Made by a program: the position numbers and the translations under genes. 64,000 nucleotides of DNA from Candidula unifasciata (taxonomy: Eukaryota; Mollusca; Gastropoda; Stylommatophora; Geomitridae), in NCBI GenBank assembly GCA_905116865.2, contig CAJHNH020002076.1, forward strand, positions 62,124 to 126,123, written 5' to 3'. Of this stretch, positions 55,240 to 64,000 are shown one piece after another (position 1 is the stretch's first letter; every line of letters starts with the position of its first letter). Under the pieces are notes generated by a model. The model did no database searches, was not told where the DNA came from, and saw only the letters and a program-made list of their open reading frames with translations.

Positions 55240-55475
55240 GTTAGTTGCGTATTCTTTACAGGACGTTGCAGAACCAACCCCAGCAGCCCCTGGCTGTTGT
55301 GTGGTTTCTCTAGGCAAAGTTAAGTCCAGTAGTTTGTCATTGCTTCATGGACGGTCGGCCCCCTGAAAGCACTGTCGAGACTAACGCAAGGCACATGGTC
55401 TGCAGCTGCGATCGAACCCGGCACCCCTGCATTACGAAGTGTTCGTATCGACTTAGCCACAGAGCCGACTCAAGA
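55240..55475 (-). repeat. SINE-A copy (tRNA-derived, best head)
   Basis: Read on the minus strand the head is gtcggctctgtggctaagtc, then cttcgtaatgcaggggtgcc and gggttcgatcgcagctgc. This gives a clear A box (tggctaagtcga) and B box (ggttcgatcgc). Confidence 0.85.
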
Positions 55476-55574
55476 ACTGAAACAGACTTCAAAAACAATC
55501 TACCAGCTAAATAGCCAACACATTGGCAGGTGAATAAGTGAAAGTGAACCTTAATAGGCCCTCACTAATGATCA

Positions 55575-55665
55575 GTTAACACCTGGTGACTCAAAGCGTC
55601 ACTATTCGGATAATAATTCCCCAGGTACAGATTCTAGAAACTCCGTTCAACCGTAAGGTTTTATT
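55575..55665 (-). repeat. SINE-C partial copy
   Basis: cacctggtgactcaaagcgt to actccgttcaaccgtaagg; diverged. Confidence 0.6.
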
Positions 55666-55669
55666 GATG

Positions 55670-56350
55670 GCCTAGAGGGTTACAAAGTAACCTGAAGTCT
55701 GGGGAGAATTGGTTTCAGCGTACGAAGCACAGAATCAGGCAGGATTAGGTCCCTAGTCACCCAACCAAGCCTTCAGACCAGTCACCTACAAATGATACGA
55801 GCGACCCGTTGACAAGAAGACAAAGTCAAACATAGCAGTTTGTCATGGAAGGATGTTAACACCGATACATGATGTCTGGGATCGCAAATTGTGGAGAGGC
55901 ATCATAGCTTACGCCAGTCTGTAAGTCACTTGATGATGATACAGACGATGATTGCGCAAGTGTGCCTCCAATCTAGAAAATTACTAGTGCCAATTTAAGC
56001 GAAGTGGTAGACAAGCTAGCAAGCGATAGACGGCGATTACAAAGGGAGGATAACTTCGGGAGGCTGAAGAACAATTGTTTGTCAGAGTGAATTGTCAGAC
56101 CCAAAGCCAAACAGACAAAAAAAAAAAAAAAGTTGGGGTTCCATCGCATCAAAGCTTTATTGCTGATACTATCCGGGATTGACTGTAACATTTACTTTTA
56201 CTTTTGCCCAGCTGTCTTTGAAGTCTGCTTGGTTGGTTGTTGTTTTATATGAATGTCAGTAAAGACGTGTGAATATAATCAGATTTTCTTAGTTCGCGTA
56301 TGCAGTCCCTGGTAAGTGATATCGTCATCGCGTTTGCGTGCTGACCAGTT
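55670..56350. other. No gene recognised
   Basis: Nothing supportable; a poly-A run lies at about 56117. Confidence 0.35.
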
Positions 56351-56384
56351 TGGGGTTTTTGTTATCGGAACTACATAAATCCGT

Positions 56385-56600
56385 CATCCCCTTGTGGGAT
56401 GCAATTTTTTTAAACTCCCCCCCCCCCCTTTTCCGGCTCTTGCCAGGGGCCGCAATATAGTCTAGCCATAAATATGGTCTAATGGCTGAATGCGGTTTCC
56501 GGGACCTCTCCACGGATGATCCTCATCCACATGGTGGCGCTTTGTGTCAACGGGTGTTTATCGCTTGTGTGATGTCCTAGTAAGGTAAAATGTACTACTA
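56385..56600 (+). repeat. SINE-C copy
   Basis: cggctcttgccaggggccgc, aatggctgaatgcggtttcc, then gtgatgtcctagtaaggtaa and an (act)n end. Confidence 0.85.
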
Positions 56601-56639
56601 CTACTACTAACTACCGGAACGTTGTAATATACGAGCAAC

Positions 56640-56845
56640 ATTTCCCTATGTGGAACGTAACTTTTTGCCTTTAGAAGCCCTATTTTGGCTGTTGCCGAGG
56701 CCCTAATATAACCCAACCTATGGGTTGAACGGGGTTTCTGAGAGCTCTCCACGGGTGATCCTCATCCAAATAGTGGCACTTTTTGTCACCGGGTGTTTAT
56801 GGATGAGTGTGATGTCCTGGTGGGGTAAAAAGTCAGTCAGTTATG
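56640..56845 (+). repeat. SINE-C copy
   Basis: agaagccctattttggctgt, acctatgggttgaacggggt, then gatgtcctggtggggtaaa and agtcagtcag. Same orientation as its neighbour at 56385. Confidence 0.85.
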
Positions 56846-56932
56846 GTAACGATAAAAACAAGTATCAGCATAATTCTCATTAACTTCTTCTTCGCCTCAA
56901 GGTTTATATTCTCACTTGGAACGAGAACAATT

Positions 56933-56934
<2 letters not shown>

Positions 56935-56966
<32 letters not shown>

Positions 56967-56984
56967 TTCTTCTTCTTCTTCTTC
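56935..56984 (-). repeat. (CAT)n(CTT)n microsatellite / LINE tail
   Basis: About nine CAT triplets precede six CTT triplets. The CTT run is the complement of the GAA tail of the adjacent minus-strand LINE fragment. Confidence 0.9.
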
Positions 56985-57440
56985 AGCATTCCGAGCACTC
57001 GAGATTCATTGCTGCAGATATCACCCGCCTCCATTCATCTCTCTGTTTGGCCTTCTCTTTCCAGTTGGTGACACCAAGTGTGTGCTGGTCAGTCTGGACA
57101 TTATCTCTTCATGGTCTTCTTGGTCTGCCTCCTTGTCAACGACCGTTCATATCTCTTGTGTATATAGTTGTTTTTTAAAACCATTTCTCTCATCTGAAAT
57201 TCTTTTAATATGGCCCAACCATTTCAGTCTATTAGCTGTCCTGATGTCATCAATCAATGGTGATTTAAACAGAATATGAATTCGTTGTTGTTTCTCACTT
57301 TCCATTCACCGCTGTATGCATCTTTGATAGGTCCAAAGATTCGTCGTAAGACTATGTTTTCGAAAACTTGTAATAATACTTCATCTCTTTTAGCTGCGCT
57401 CCAAGTTTCAGAGCCACATAAAACGACCGGTCTTATCAAC
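56985..57440 (-). mobile_element. LINE C-terminal fragment with GAA tail
   Basis: VVLCGSETWSAAKRDEVLL, then VFENIVLRRIFGPIKDA, on the minus strand, ending in the GAA tail at 56984. Same family as 26730-27010. Confidence 0.75.
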
Positions 57441-57444
57441 ATTT

Positions 57445-57985
57445 TATATATTTATATATATTTTTATATTCTATATATGTTTATTTATTTTGCTAATCAT
57501 CTTACTGAAAGTGTTATATATATTAGGTGGGATACCCTTGTTATGAAGAAGTAGGTAGGAAGGGCCTATATCTGACCCACATCTTAGTTTATCATGGTTA
57601 TTGTCTATCCTATGTTTTACTGTTGTTATAGCTTATACACCAACCTCTGGGCCAAACTGACATTGTTTTATGTTTTAAATTTATTCTCTTTTGTAATTAT
57701 GTTTGTAGTTTCAGTATGTTTATAAAATGTGAATGCAGTTAGCATCATAAATTAAAAACACAAACTACTAGATCCGTGGGGCAGAAGATATAAAACTTAC
57801 ATTGAAAGATGCACACAAAAGAAGCAAAAGACACAGCACCAGAGAAACATGGGGTCAGGTATGCCCACATAAAGGACAGGAGTGATGGAGACTTGAGGGA
57901 GGTGGTTTTTATACAGAAGGCTCTGTGTTGAGAGAAAGAAGTGCATGCGGATAAACTGCGATATCGAATGGACGACGTTTGTTGC
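57445..57985. other. No gene recognised
   Basis: (TATA)-rich stretch to about 57530, then unique AT-rich sequence. Confidence 0.35.
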
Positions 57986-57989
57986 AAGA

Positions 57990-58480
57990 ACGCCTAACAT
58001 ATCATACTTCAGCATCTAGTTTGAGAATAAAGGCGGATGCAGTCACGACAGCTTTCCGTTGGCTTGATAACGAGCGGTATACATAGGATTGTAACCGACT
58101 TCCAAAATCTGCTGAGAAAGGCGGACACAGGCATGCTCCGTGCAAGGTAGCAAGCATCGCTTCAGAGATCCCGGTGAATGCATGTGTGTTTAAAAATGAA
58201 CATGTGGCCAGAGTGGCTGGTTCTGTAGCACTTACGGGTGAATGTATGCATGACATGCAAGATGTGGTCAGCCTTTTTTGCGGAGGCACGAAAATTATGA
58301 CCTGAAGAGAATGGTATTGCTAGGAGTGGCTACAGGATATGGCCGACACTCTGCACTCAAATAAATGGCACAAGGGTCGATAATCAAATTGCTTTTGACA
58401 CCAGTGTAACTGAAACTCTTCGCTGACTGTTGAAGATGAAGGCAGAGCGCTAACTGGAATGTCGAGAGTGCTTTTTTATC
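57990..58480 (+). mobile_element. RNase H-type LINE fragment
   Basis: ASSLRIKADAVTTAFRWLDN, then EKGGHRHAPC near 58010-58150, aligning with 42720-42850, and a tail block near 58400-58480 like that of 37600. Confidence 0.65.
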
Positions 58481-58484
58481 AGTT

Positions 58485-59170
58485 TGTCAATTCAGCTCAG
58501 TGGATTTAAAGAATTTGTTCAATCTGGAATGTTTTTACCTTGGAGTTGTTTTGGGAATTTGATTGAATGTACACAACTAGCTGATATCAAAAGGAATTAA
58601 TTATAAATATTACCTGTAAACATTCAACAACAAAATATACTAGCCGGGAAATTCATCCGCGATACACAAACTCAAACGAAACATTCGACAATAAATCTCA
58701 CAAATAACAGAGACTGTCAATCAACATTAAGCCCACGAGATTCTATCAGTGTCCCCATGTGGCAACACAGTTGCAGCTTCCCACACAAGGCTTTCACGTG
58801 TACTTTTCTTGAGTTCTTCAACTGTTCACATACAATTTATAAAGACGATGCATCACACATCAGTAAATTAAGAAGCTTAATTTCTTTCTCTGGCCTTCAT
58901 CAGTGGACTTTCAGCCCTCATCCAGCTCACATAAAGTTGTCCTTTCATTTGCTGTTGCGTTCGTATCGGCGTCTGTATCGCCCAAATTCTCGCCGGTAGA
59001 CGATTTCGTCGCCGGTGGAGACAGTATTTGGGTCTGTCTCTTTTGATCGCATCAACACTGCCAGAGTTCTTTTCATGACTCTTGGTGGCATGCAACACTT
59101 AGCTATTTTATAAGGCGCTCATAACCTAGTCACAATTATAACCTAAAGCTCCCCCTTCTTGGATGCTAGT
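58485..59170. other. No gene recognised
   Basis: No feature supportable. Confidence 0.35.
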
Positions 59171-59179
59171 TGAACGTCA

Positions 59180-59325
59180 CGACCCCCCCCCCCCCAGTAA
59201 AGCACCTACCACCTACTATTCGCATGCAGATCACCCCACATCTTAATGTGTGTGTGTGTGTGTGTTTTTTTTTTTCTCCCACTTTAACTTTACCCGCTAA
59301 TTCCCATCTCCGTTTTTTTTTTTCG
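59180..59325. repeat. Poly-C, (TG)n and poly-T tracts
   Basis: Poly-C at about 59183-59195, (TG)n at 59246-59264, T runs at 59265-59275 and 59313-59323. Confidence 0.9.
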
Positions 59326-59639
59326 TCTACCCCAGTTTCTTTAATTCGCGGGTTCATGTATAAGGACAATCTTGTTGCAACCATTTCACCTGTTGCTCTT
59401 TTACTAGCTAAACAGAACGCTGCAAATGACTTTTACTTCGTTACCGCTGTACATTGGGCAGCGTATACCTAACCTGATATCACACACTGTGTCATTGCTT
59501 CAGGCAGGGAAGTGCGTTGGAAAGGATACTGACCTTATCTCAGGAATTGGGAATACAACATGAAACCAATGTTATAGCAGGGCATGGCAGACTAGGCCCT
59601 TAGCCTAGGCTGGCACCTGGTCTAAGGGGGAAACTCCGT

Positions 59640-59740
59640 AATGCGGACAGGGGACCAGCTACTGCAGCATGCTTTGTTCCAAATGTACTGGGGTTGCCAT
59701 TCCGTTGAAATACTCAAGACATACCGAGTAATGGTTCATG
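59640..59740 (-). repeat. Dispersed repeat H
   Basis: tactgcagcatgctttgttc and ccaaatgtactggggttgcc match the complement of 49435-49520. Confidence 0.5.
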
Positions 59741-59744
59741 CTCA

Positions 59745-60360
59745 TGGGGTACACATGGTCTCTAAAATAGTGCCTAGGCTTTGTGCTGTAAAGAGGGGAA
59801 CTTCATCCCTGACCTTAATTTACAATGATTCCTATTTCTCTCCACAACGCAGTATAACATTTCTTCTGGAGAGATAGAAAGTTGCCAGCGCCCGAAGAAC
59901 AACGAAATCAGCACTAGATGGGCGATGCATTCGGGGCACATTAATTTTTACTTCCCTAAACGTGTCCTTATACCTCCCCCCCCCCTTTTTTTTAAATAGC
60001 TTTGCTAATGCTCTTTCGAAAGTTTACTCAGATACAGCAATAATAGCATCAAATCCTTCCCAATTTTTTGAGATGGGTATTTCAGTGTTATTTTGAACAA
60101 TGTGTAGTTTCACCTGCTTGGAACTTTCAGAGCAAGTTACCTGGTGTGAAAAAGTCAAGTGTTTGTTTTTCGGGAAAGCGTGAACAAAAAGTCAGGTTCA
60201 GACGGGACAAGAACCAATCTGCACTGGAGCTGAAGAGTATGTTCACCTTACTGATATTAACGTTTGTTTAGTTCGTTTAAGCTTTCAATAACAGTATCTT
60301 TTGTCATTTGTTTATGTTGTTCATATATTTGCACGGACACATTTTCAGCTAGTCAGACAT
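59745..60360. other. No gene recognised
   Basis: A poly-C/poly-T stretch lies at about 59978-59993. Otherwise nothing is recognised. Confidence 0.35.
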
Positions 60361-60361
<1 letters not shown>

Positions 60362-60402
<41 letters not shown>

Positions 60403-60417
60403 GGTTGGGGGGGGGTG
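60362..60417 (+). repeat. Poly-G tract
   Basis: About 40 consecutive G, then gaggttgg and another G run: a strong G-quadruplex candidate, and a likely site of sequencing length error. Confidence 0.95.
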
Positions 60418-60559
60418 GTTGTCATGGACTCTGAACCACACGTGGTTGTATAAAAAGACTAGGACTCGTACCGATCAAGTTCTGTCGTCACCTAGCCGTC
60501 GCCATCCCAGAAACAGGTTCCCAGCCAGGGTCCTGGCCAACATAGATGATATGATCAAC

Positions 60560-60616
60560 GTTTCCTTCGAAATGGAAGTGCATCTGCCTGAGAGAAGAGG
60601 CACCAGCAGTTTTTAC
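60560..60616 (+). repeat. SINE-B copy, first part (split by MITE)
   Basis: aagtgcatctgcctgagaga, then gaggcaccagcag; continues at 61137 after the hAT MITE. Confidence 0.7.
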
Positions 60617-61136
60617 CAGTGTTGCCACTTTTCTTTGACAAAAAACATCCAAAACGGAGTCGAAAAATATCTAAAAACATTTAAATTTGCGTGGAAAACA
60701 TCTTAAAAAACATCCAAATGGAAAGAGTCACAAATTATATAGCAATTGATATGACTTATCCTATTGAATCGTGTCCTCATCTTTACTGAAGTCTGCCTTA
60801 CAAGATCCATAGGATAAACTTAGCTTGGATGATGAAGTTAAAGCTTCAGATCCAAAATGACTCCGGTATGCTTTAGCTGTTCCAATTTTTTGTAATACCC
60901 AATCAGGGAGCTGATAAGTGGAACAGCCTTTTCCTACTCAGGCCGAATTTTATTGTCAACAGCATTTAAAAGGTCCAATATCACCCTGTTTCTTAGGTTA
61001 GATTTGATAAATTCACTCCAAATGAAAAACATCTAGAAAACATCTACCATCTAAACGTCAAAAACGCCATCTAAATGCAAGGGAAAACATCTAAATCTGG
61101 ATGTAAAACATCCAAAGTGGCAACACTAGTTTCTAC
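60609..61136 (+). mobile_element. 512-bp hAT-like MITE with 8-bp target duplication
   Basis: Element 60617-61128. Left end cagtgttgccacttttcttt; right end reverse-complemented tagtgttgccactttggat. Flanks gtttttac (60609-60616) and gtttctac (61129-61136) agree at 7 of 8. The interior is AT-rich with repeated aaaacatct strings. No transposase. A truncated relative is at 16913-17250. Confidence 0.85.
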
Positions 61137-61265
61137 ATCTGTCAAACGTGTGTGCCTGCAAAACTCAAGGTCTGGAGCAAGACTATTGACCAGAAGTGGA
61201 TGAACAAGCAGAACTATTCGCTGGAAATTACGATCTGCAAATAAGAATAAGAAGAAAGAAGAAGA
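61137..61265 (+). repeat. SINE-B copy, second part with GAA-rich tail
   Basis: atctgtcaaacgtgtgtgcc, aactcaaggtctggagcaag, agaagtggatgaacaagcag, then the aagaagaaag-type tail to about 61315. Confidence 0.7.
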
Positions 61266-61554
61266 AAGAAGAAGAAAAAGAAGAAAGAATAAGAAAGAGA
61301 GAAAGAAGAAGAAGATTTGAACACTGTTCTTATTCATTATATGTACACTATACAAGATGTTCGAAAAAGGATGTACCCTTTCAAAAAAAAAAAAACAAAA
61401 ATTGTTTCGTACCTATGATGTGATATTAGACTCTTTTATGTGCCGAAAGTAAATACCTCTTGTAACGTCAGTTTGGTGGGCGCCATTTTGAAACTGTGTG
61501 CTAACTAGCTCACACTGGGCACCTAACAAGAAAAGGATACAATATTTTTCGGAC

Positions 61555-62830
61555 ACTATATTATTCACAGAGCTTATTCTGTATAGATAATTTTATCTCC
61601 AATGTTTATTCTGTACAGATTGTGTTGTGCCCAATGTTTATTCTACATATTCTATACTACGTCTTAGTTTACTCTACGTAGATTACATTCTCCCTAGTGT
61701 TTGTTCTTCATAGATTATAGTCTCTCTGGAGCTTATTCTATATAGATTACATTCTTTGTAGTGTCTGTTTTACATGGATTACATTTTCACTAAAGTGTGT
61801 TCCACTTAAATGTTATTCCTACTTGAGTTTATTTTTCATAGATTTTATTCTCCCTGAAGTTTATTCTACACAGATTACATTCTCCCTAGTGTTTATTCTA
61901 CTAAATTACATTTTCCCTAGTGTTTATTCTACGTATATTACATTCTCCCTTGTGTTTATTTTACACAGACTGCATTTTCCCTAGTGTTTTTTTTAAACAT
62001 AGTTTGCATTCCCTCTAGTGTTTATTCTACATAGATTACATTCTCCCTAGTATTTATTCTACATAGATTACATTCTCCCTAGTATTTATTTTACATAGAT
62101 TACTTTCGCCTCAGTGTCTATTCTACATATATGCCATTCTCCACATTGTTTATTTTGCATAGATTACATTCTCCCTAGTGTTTATTTTACGTAGATTACA
62201 TTATTCCTAATGTTCTTTTTACATAGATTACATTTCCCATAAATTTATTTTACATAGATTACATTCTTCCTGGAACTTATTCTAAATAGATTGCATTCTC
62301 CCTAATGTTTATTTTACATACATTACATTTGCTCTAGTGTTTATTTTACATAGATTACATTTTTCCTAGTGTTTATTTTACATGAATTACGTTCTACCTA
62401 GTGTTTATTTTACATAAATTACATTCTCCCTAGTGTTTTTTTTAAACTTAATTACATTCTCCCTAGTGTTTATTTTACGTACATTTCACTCTCCCTTCTG
62501 TTTATTTTACATGGAGTGCATTCTCCCTTATGTTTATTTTACATAAATTACATTCTCCTGAGTGTTTATTGTCACATAAATTACATTCTTCCTAGTGTTT
62601 TTTTTAACATAGATGACATTCTTCCTAGTGTTCTTTTCACAAAGATTACATGCTCTATAAATTTATTTTACATAGATTACATTCTCCCTGGAAATTATTC
62701 TATATAGATTACATTCTCCCTAATGTTTATTTCACATAAATTACATTCTCCCTAGTGCTTTTTTTTTCCATAAATTATTTTCATTCCAACGTTTATTTCA
62801 CTTGGATTACATTTTCACTAAAATGTTTAT
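61555..62830 (+). repeat. 32-bp minisatellite, about 40 diverged units
   Basis: Unit close to tagtgtttattttacatag plus attacattctccc. Sequence divergence between units is high compared with the arrays at 16015 and 31245, suggesting an older array. Short open frames over it are artefacts. Confidence 0.9.
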
Positions 62831-63118
62831 ACAACGGATCAACATCATGGCACACGGGTGTAACCCATAAGTGCTCCGTTCTACTTCTAACTCAAACCTG
62901 AGTCTGAAGAATCTCAGCGCAGTGCACAAACTCCCTTGCACCGGCGAGGATCCTGAAATACTTAAGATTCATTTTTAACTCAAAGCCGTTAGGCTACTCT
63001 TTCCGATGTCCAACTGCCAAAAGATTTTTTTGCCCCCGTGCGCAACAATACATACAGGCGTCCGATATTACTGCCCAGAGACCGGGGAAATTACTAGAAG
63101 TCCACGGACAAATCCCAG
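62826..63118 (-). repeat. SINE-E copy inserted in the minisatellite
   Basis: caacggatcaacatcatggc, ctcagcgcagtgcacaaact and gccgttaggctactctttcc follow 50755-51060. The tRNA-like head is missing. Minisatellite sequence continues on the right. Confidence 0.8.
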
Positions 63119-63215
63119 CCTTCTATGTAAATTGTATTCTTCCATGAGTTTATTTTTCATAGATTTTATTTCTCCTAAGTTAAAATCCTGTTTATTTAAC
63201 AGAGACTGTAGTCAG
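63119..63215 (+). repeat. 32-bp minisatellite, distal remnant
   Basis: ttctatgtaaattgtattct, then gagtttatttttcatagatt: two or three more units of the array at 61555. Confidence 0.65.
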
Positions 63216-63957
63216 TCCAGTTTATAATGTACATATGCTGTAGTCTCTATAGTGTGTATTCTATCCAAACTGTAATCACCGTTCTGTCTGTTTCATTGTG
63301 CCTTATTAGAGACTTGTTAAACTATACTAAGAATTCGTTCACGCTGCGTACTATAGGAGGCGCTAATTAACAAATTAGATAATTGCTCGTCCTTGAGGTA
63401 ACCAATTATATCGACATCTGAAAACGTAGCAAAGTAGTATATATAAATTAACGTACGTGACTCTTGATTGCCTCAATACGTTCGAGATGGAATCCACCCG
63501 CACGCTTTTTCAAGTATTCTCCAAAGTTCTTGATGGTAGCTTGGAAAGGGTTATTTCATGTGAATTAGATTTGAAATGGCGGGGGTCGGGTTGCAAACTA
63601 AATTCATTTTTAACATTCTTGTTGGGAGAGGGACGCACTCCACTTTAATCTCGTTCTGCGAGACAGAATGAGATGTTGAAAGAGACATTATGTCTGTACC
63701 TTTCTTTTTCTTTTTTTTTCTCTTCAAACAAATGAAACCTGTGAATGAAAGACAGGAACACTATTTATACAGAGGAGCTGAAACCTGAGGGCCTAATTCA
63801 TGGACACCCCCTCCCCCTCCCCCACATACACCCTAGGTTAGGATATTCGTAATGGGTTGATACCGTTTCCATGTATTAAACTTGGTTAAAGTTAAAGTCA
63901 AAGGGATCGACTTCATTGCACCGGGATTTTATCCCATGGCTCGTTTTCTCTCTGCAG
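63216..63957. other. No gene recognised
   Basis: AT-rich with short open frames and a CT-rich stretch at about 63700-63725. Nothing supportable until the right edge. Confidence 0.35.
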
Positions 63958-64000
63958 AACGGCAAGCCGTCTGCCAAGAGCGACGCACAGAGCACGAACA
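63958..64000 (+). CDS. Possible exon start, cut by the window end
   Basis: A strong acceptor (tcgttttctctctgcag) is followed by a GC-richer open stretch, NGKPSAKSDAQSTN in one frame, that continues to the last base. The base composition changes sharply at the acceptor. Too short to assign. Confidence 0.3.

Overview
This window looks like intron and intergenic DNA from an invertebrate animal nuclear genome, most likely a lophotrochozoan and plausibly a gastropod mollusc; that placement is inferred. The sequence is AT-rich with GT-AG introns, one multi-exon secreted carboxylesterase gene, a dense load of decayed non-LTR retrotransposons, several SINE families (at least three with tRNA-like heads), hAT-type MITEs, and long minisatellite and microsatellite arrays (GAA, GATA, GA, poly-G/C). 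No bacterial operon, CRISPR array, rRNA or intact tRNA gene was seen. || The only gene supported with confidence is a type-B carboxylesterase (alpha/beta-hydrolase, cholinesterase/neuroligin superfamily) on the plus strand, 10615-29035. Seven coding exons with consensus splice sites and matching phases (10615-10857, 12919-13041, 18570-18815, 20979-21327, 24268-24459, 26177-26417, 28837-29035) join into an open frame of 530 residues. It has a signal peptide, both conserved disulfide pairs, a Ser183/Glu307/His415 triad (numbering of this seven-exon model) and an ordinary C-terminus. The stretch that should carry the HGGG oxyanion-hole loop, expected between exons 2 and 3, could not be found, and the nucleophile elbow reads GNSMG instead of the usual GESAG. 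|| Region by region: 1-2320 holds a SINE-B remnant, a foldback element and a hAT MITE. 2330-9675 is LINE territory with a degenerate EN+RT copy (-), an RT fragment (+) and a well preserved RT reading frame (-, 7557-9275). 9695-10375 holds repeats upstream of the gene. 10615-29035 is the esterase, whose introns are packed with LINE tails, SINEs and minisatellites. 29370-33600 holds LINE tails and a 43-bp minisatellite. 33600-46480 is a mosaic of SINEs, hAT MITEs (one resembling SPIN/Charlie elements), RNase H-type LINE pieces and a tandem SINE array. 46486-48800 is extreme microsatellite (GAA, GA, GATA). 49000-63200 holds more SINE, LINE and MITE copies and a 32-bp minisatellite. The right edge may begin an exon of another gene. 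|| Family names used below are local labels. SINE-A: tRNA-like head, about 240 bp. SINE-B: about 280 bp with a (GAA)n tail. SINE-C: about 220 bp with an (AGTC)n tail. SINE-D: tRNA-like head, about 270 bp. SINE-E: tRNA-like head, about 370 bp. Repeats F, G and H: unclassified dispersed repeats. || The most interesting structural observations are that the exon 4 acceptor and the exon 6 donor of the esterase each sit inside a minisatellite whose repeat unit contains that splice site, the missing oxyanion-hole exon, the SPIN-like MITE, and a multi-level nest of transposons at 35268-36080.
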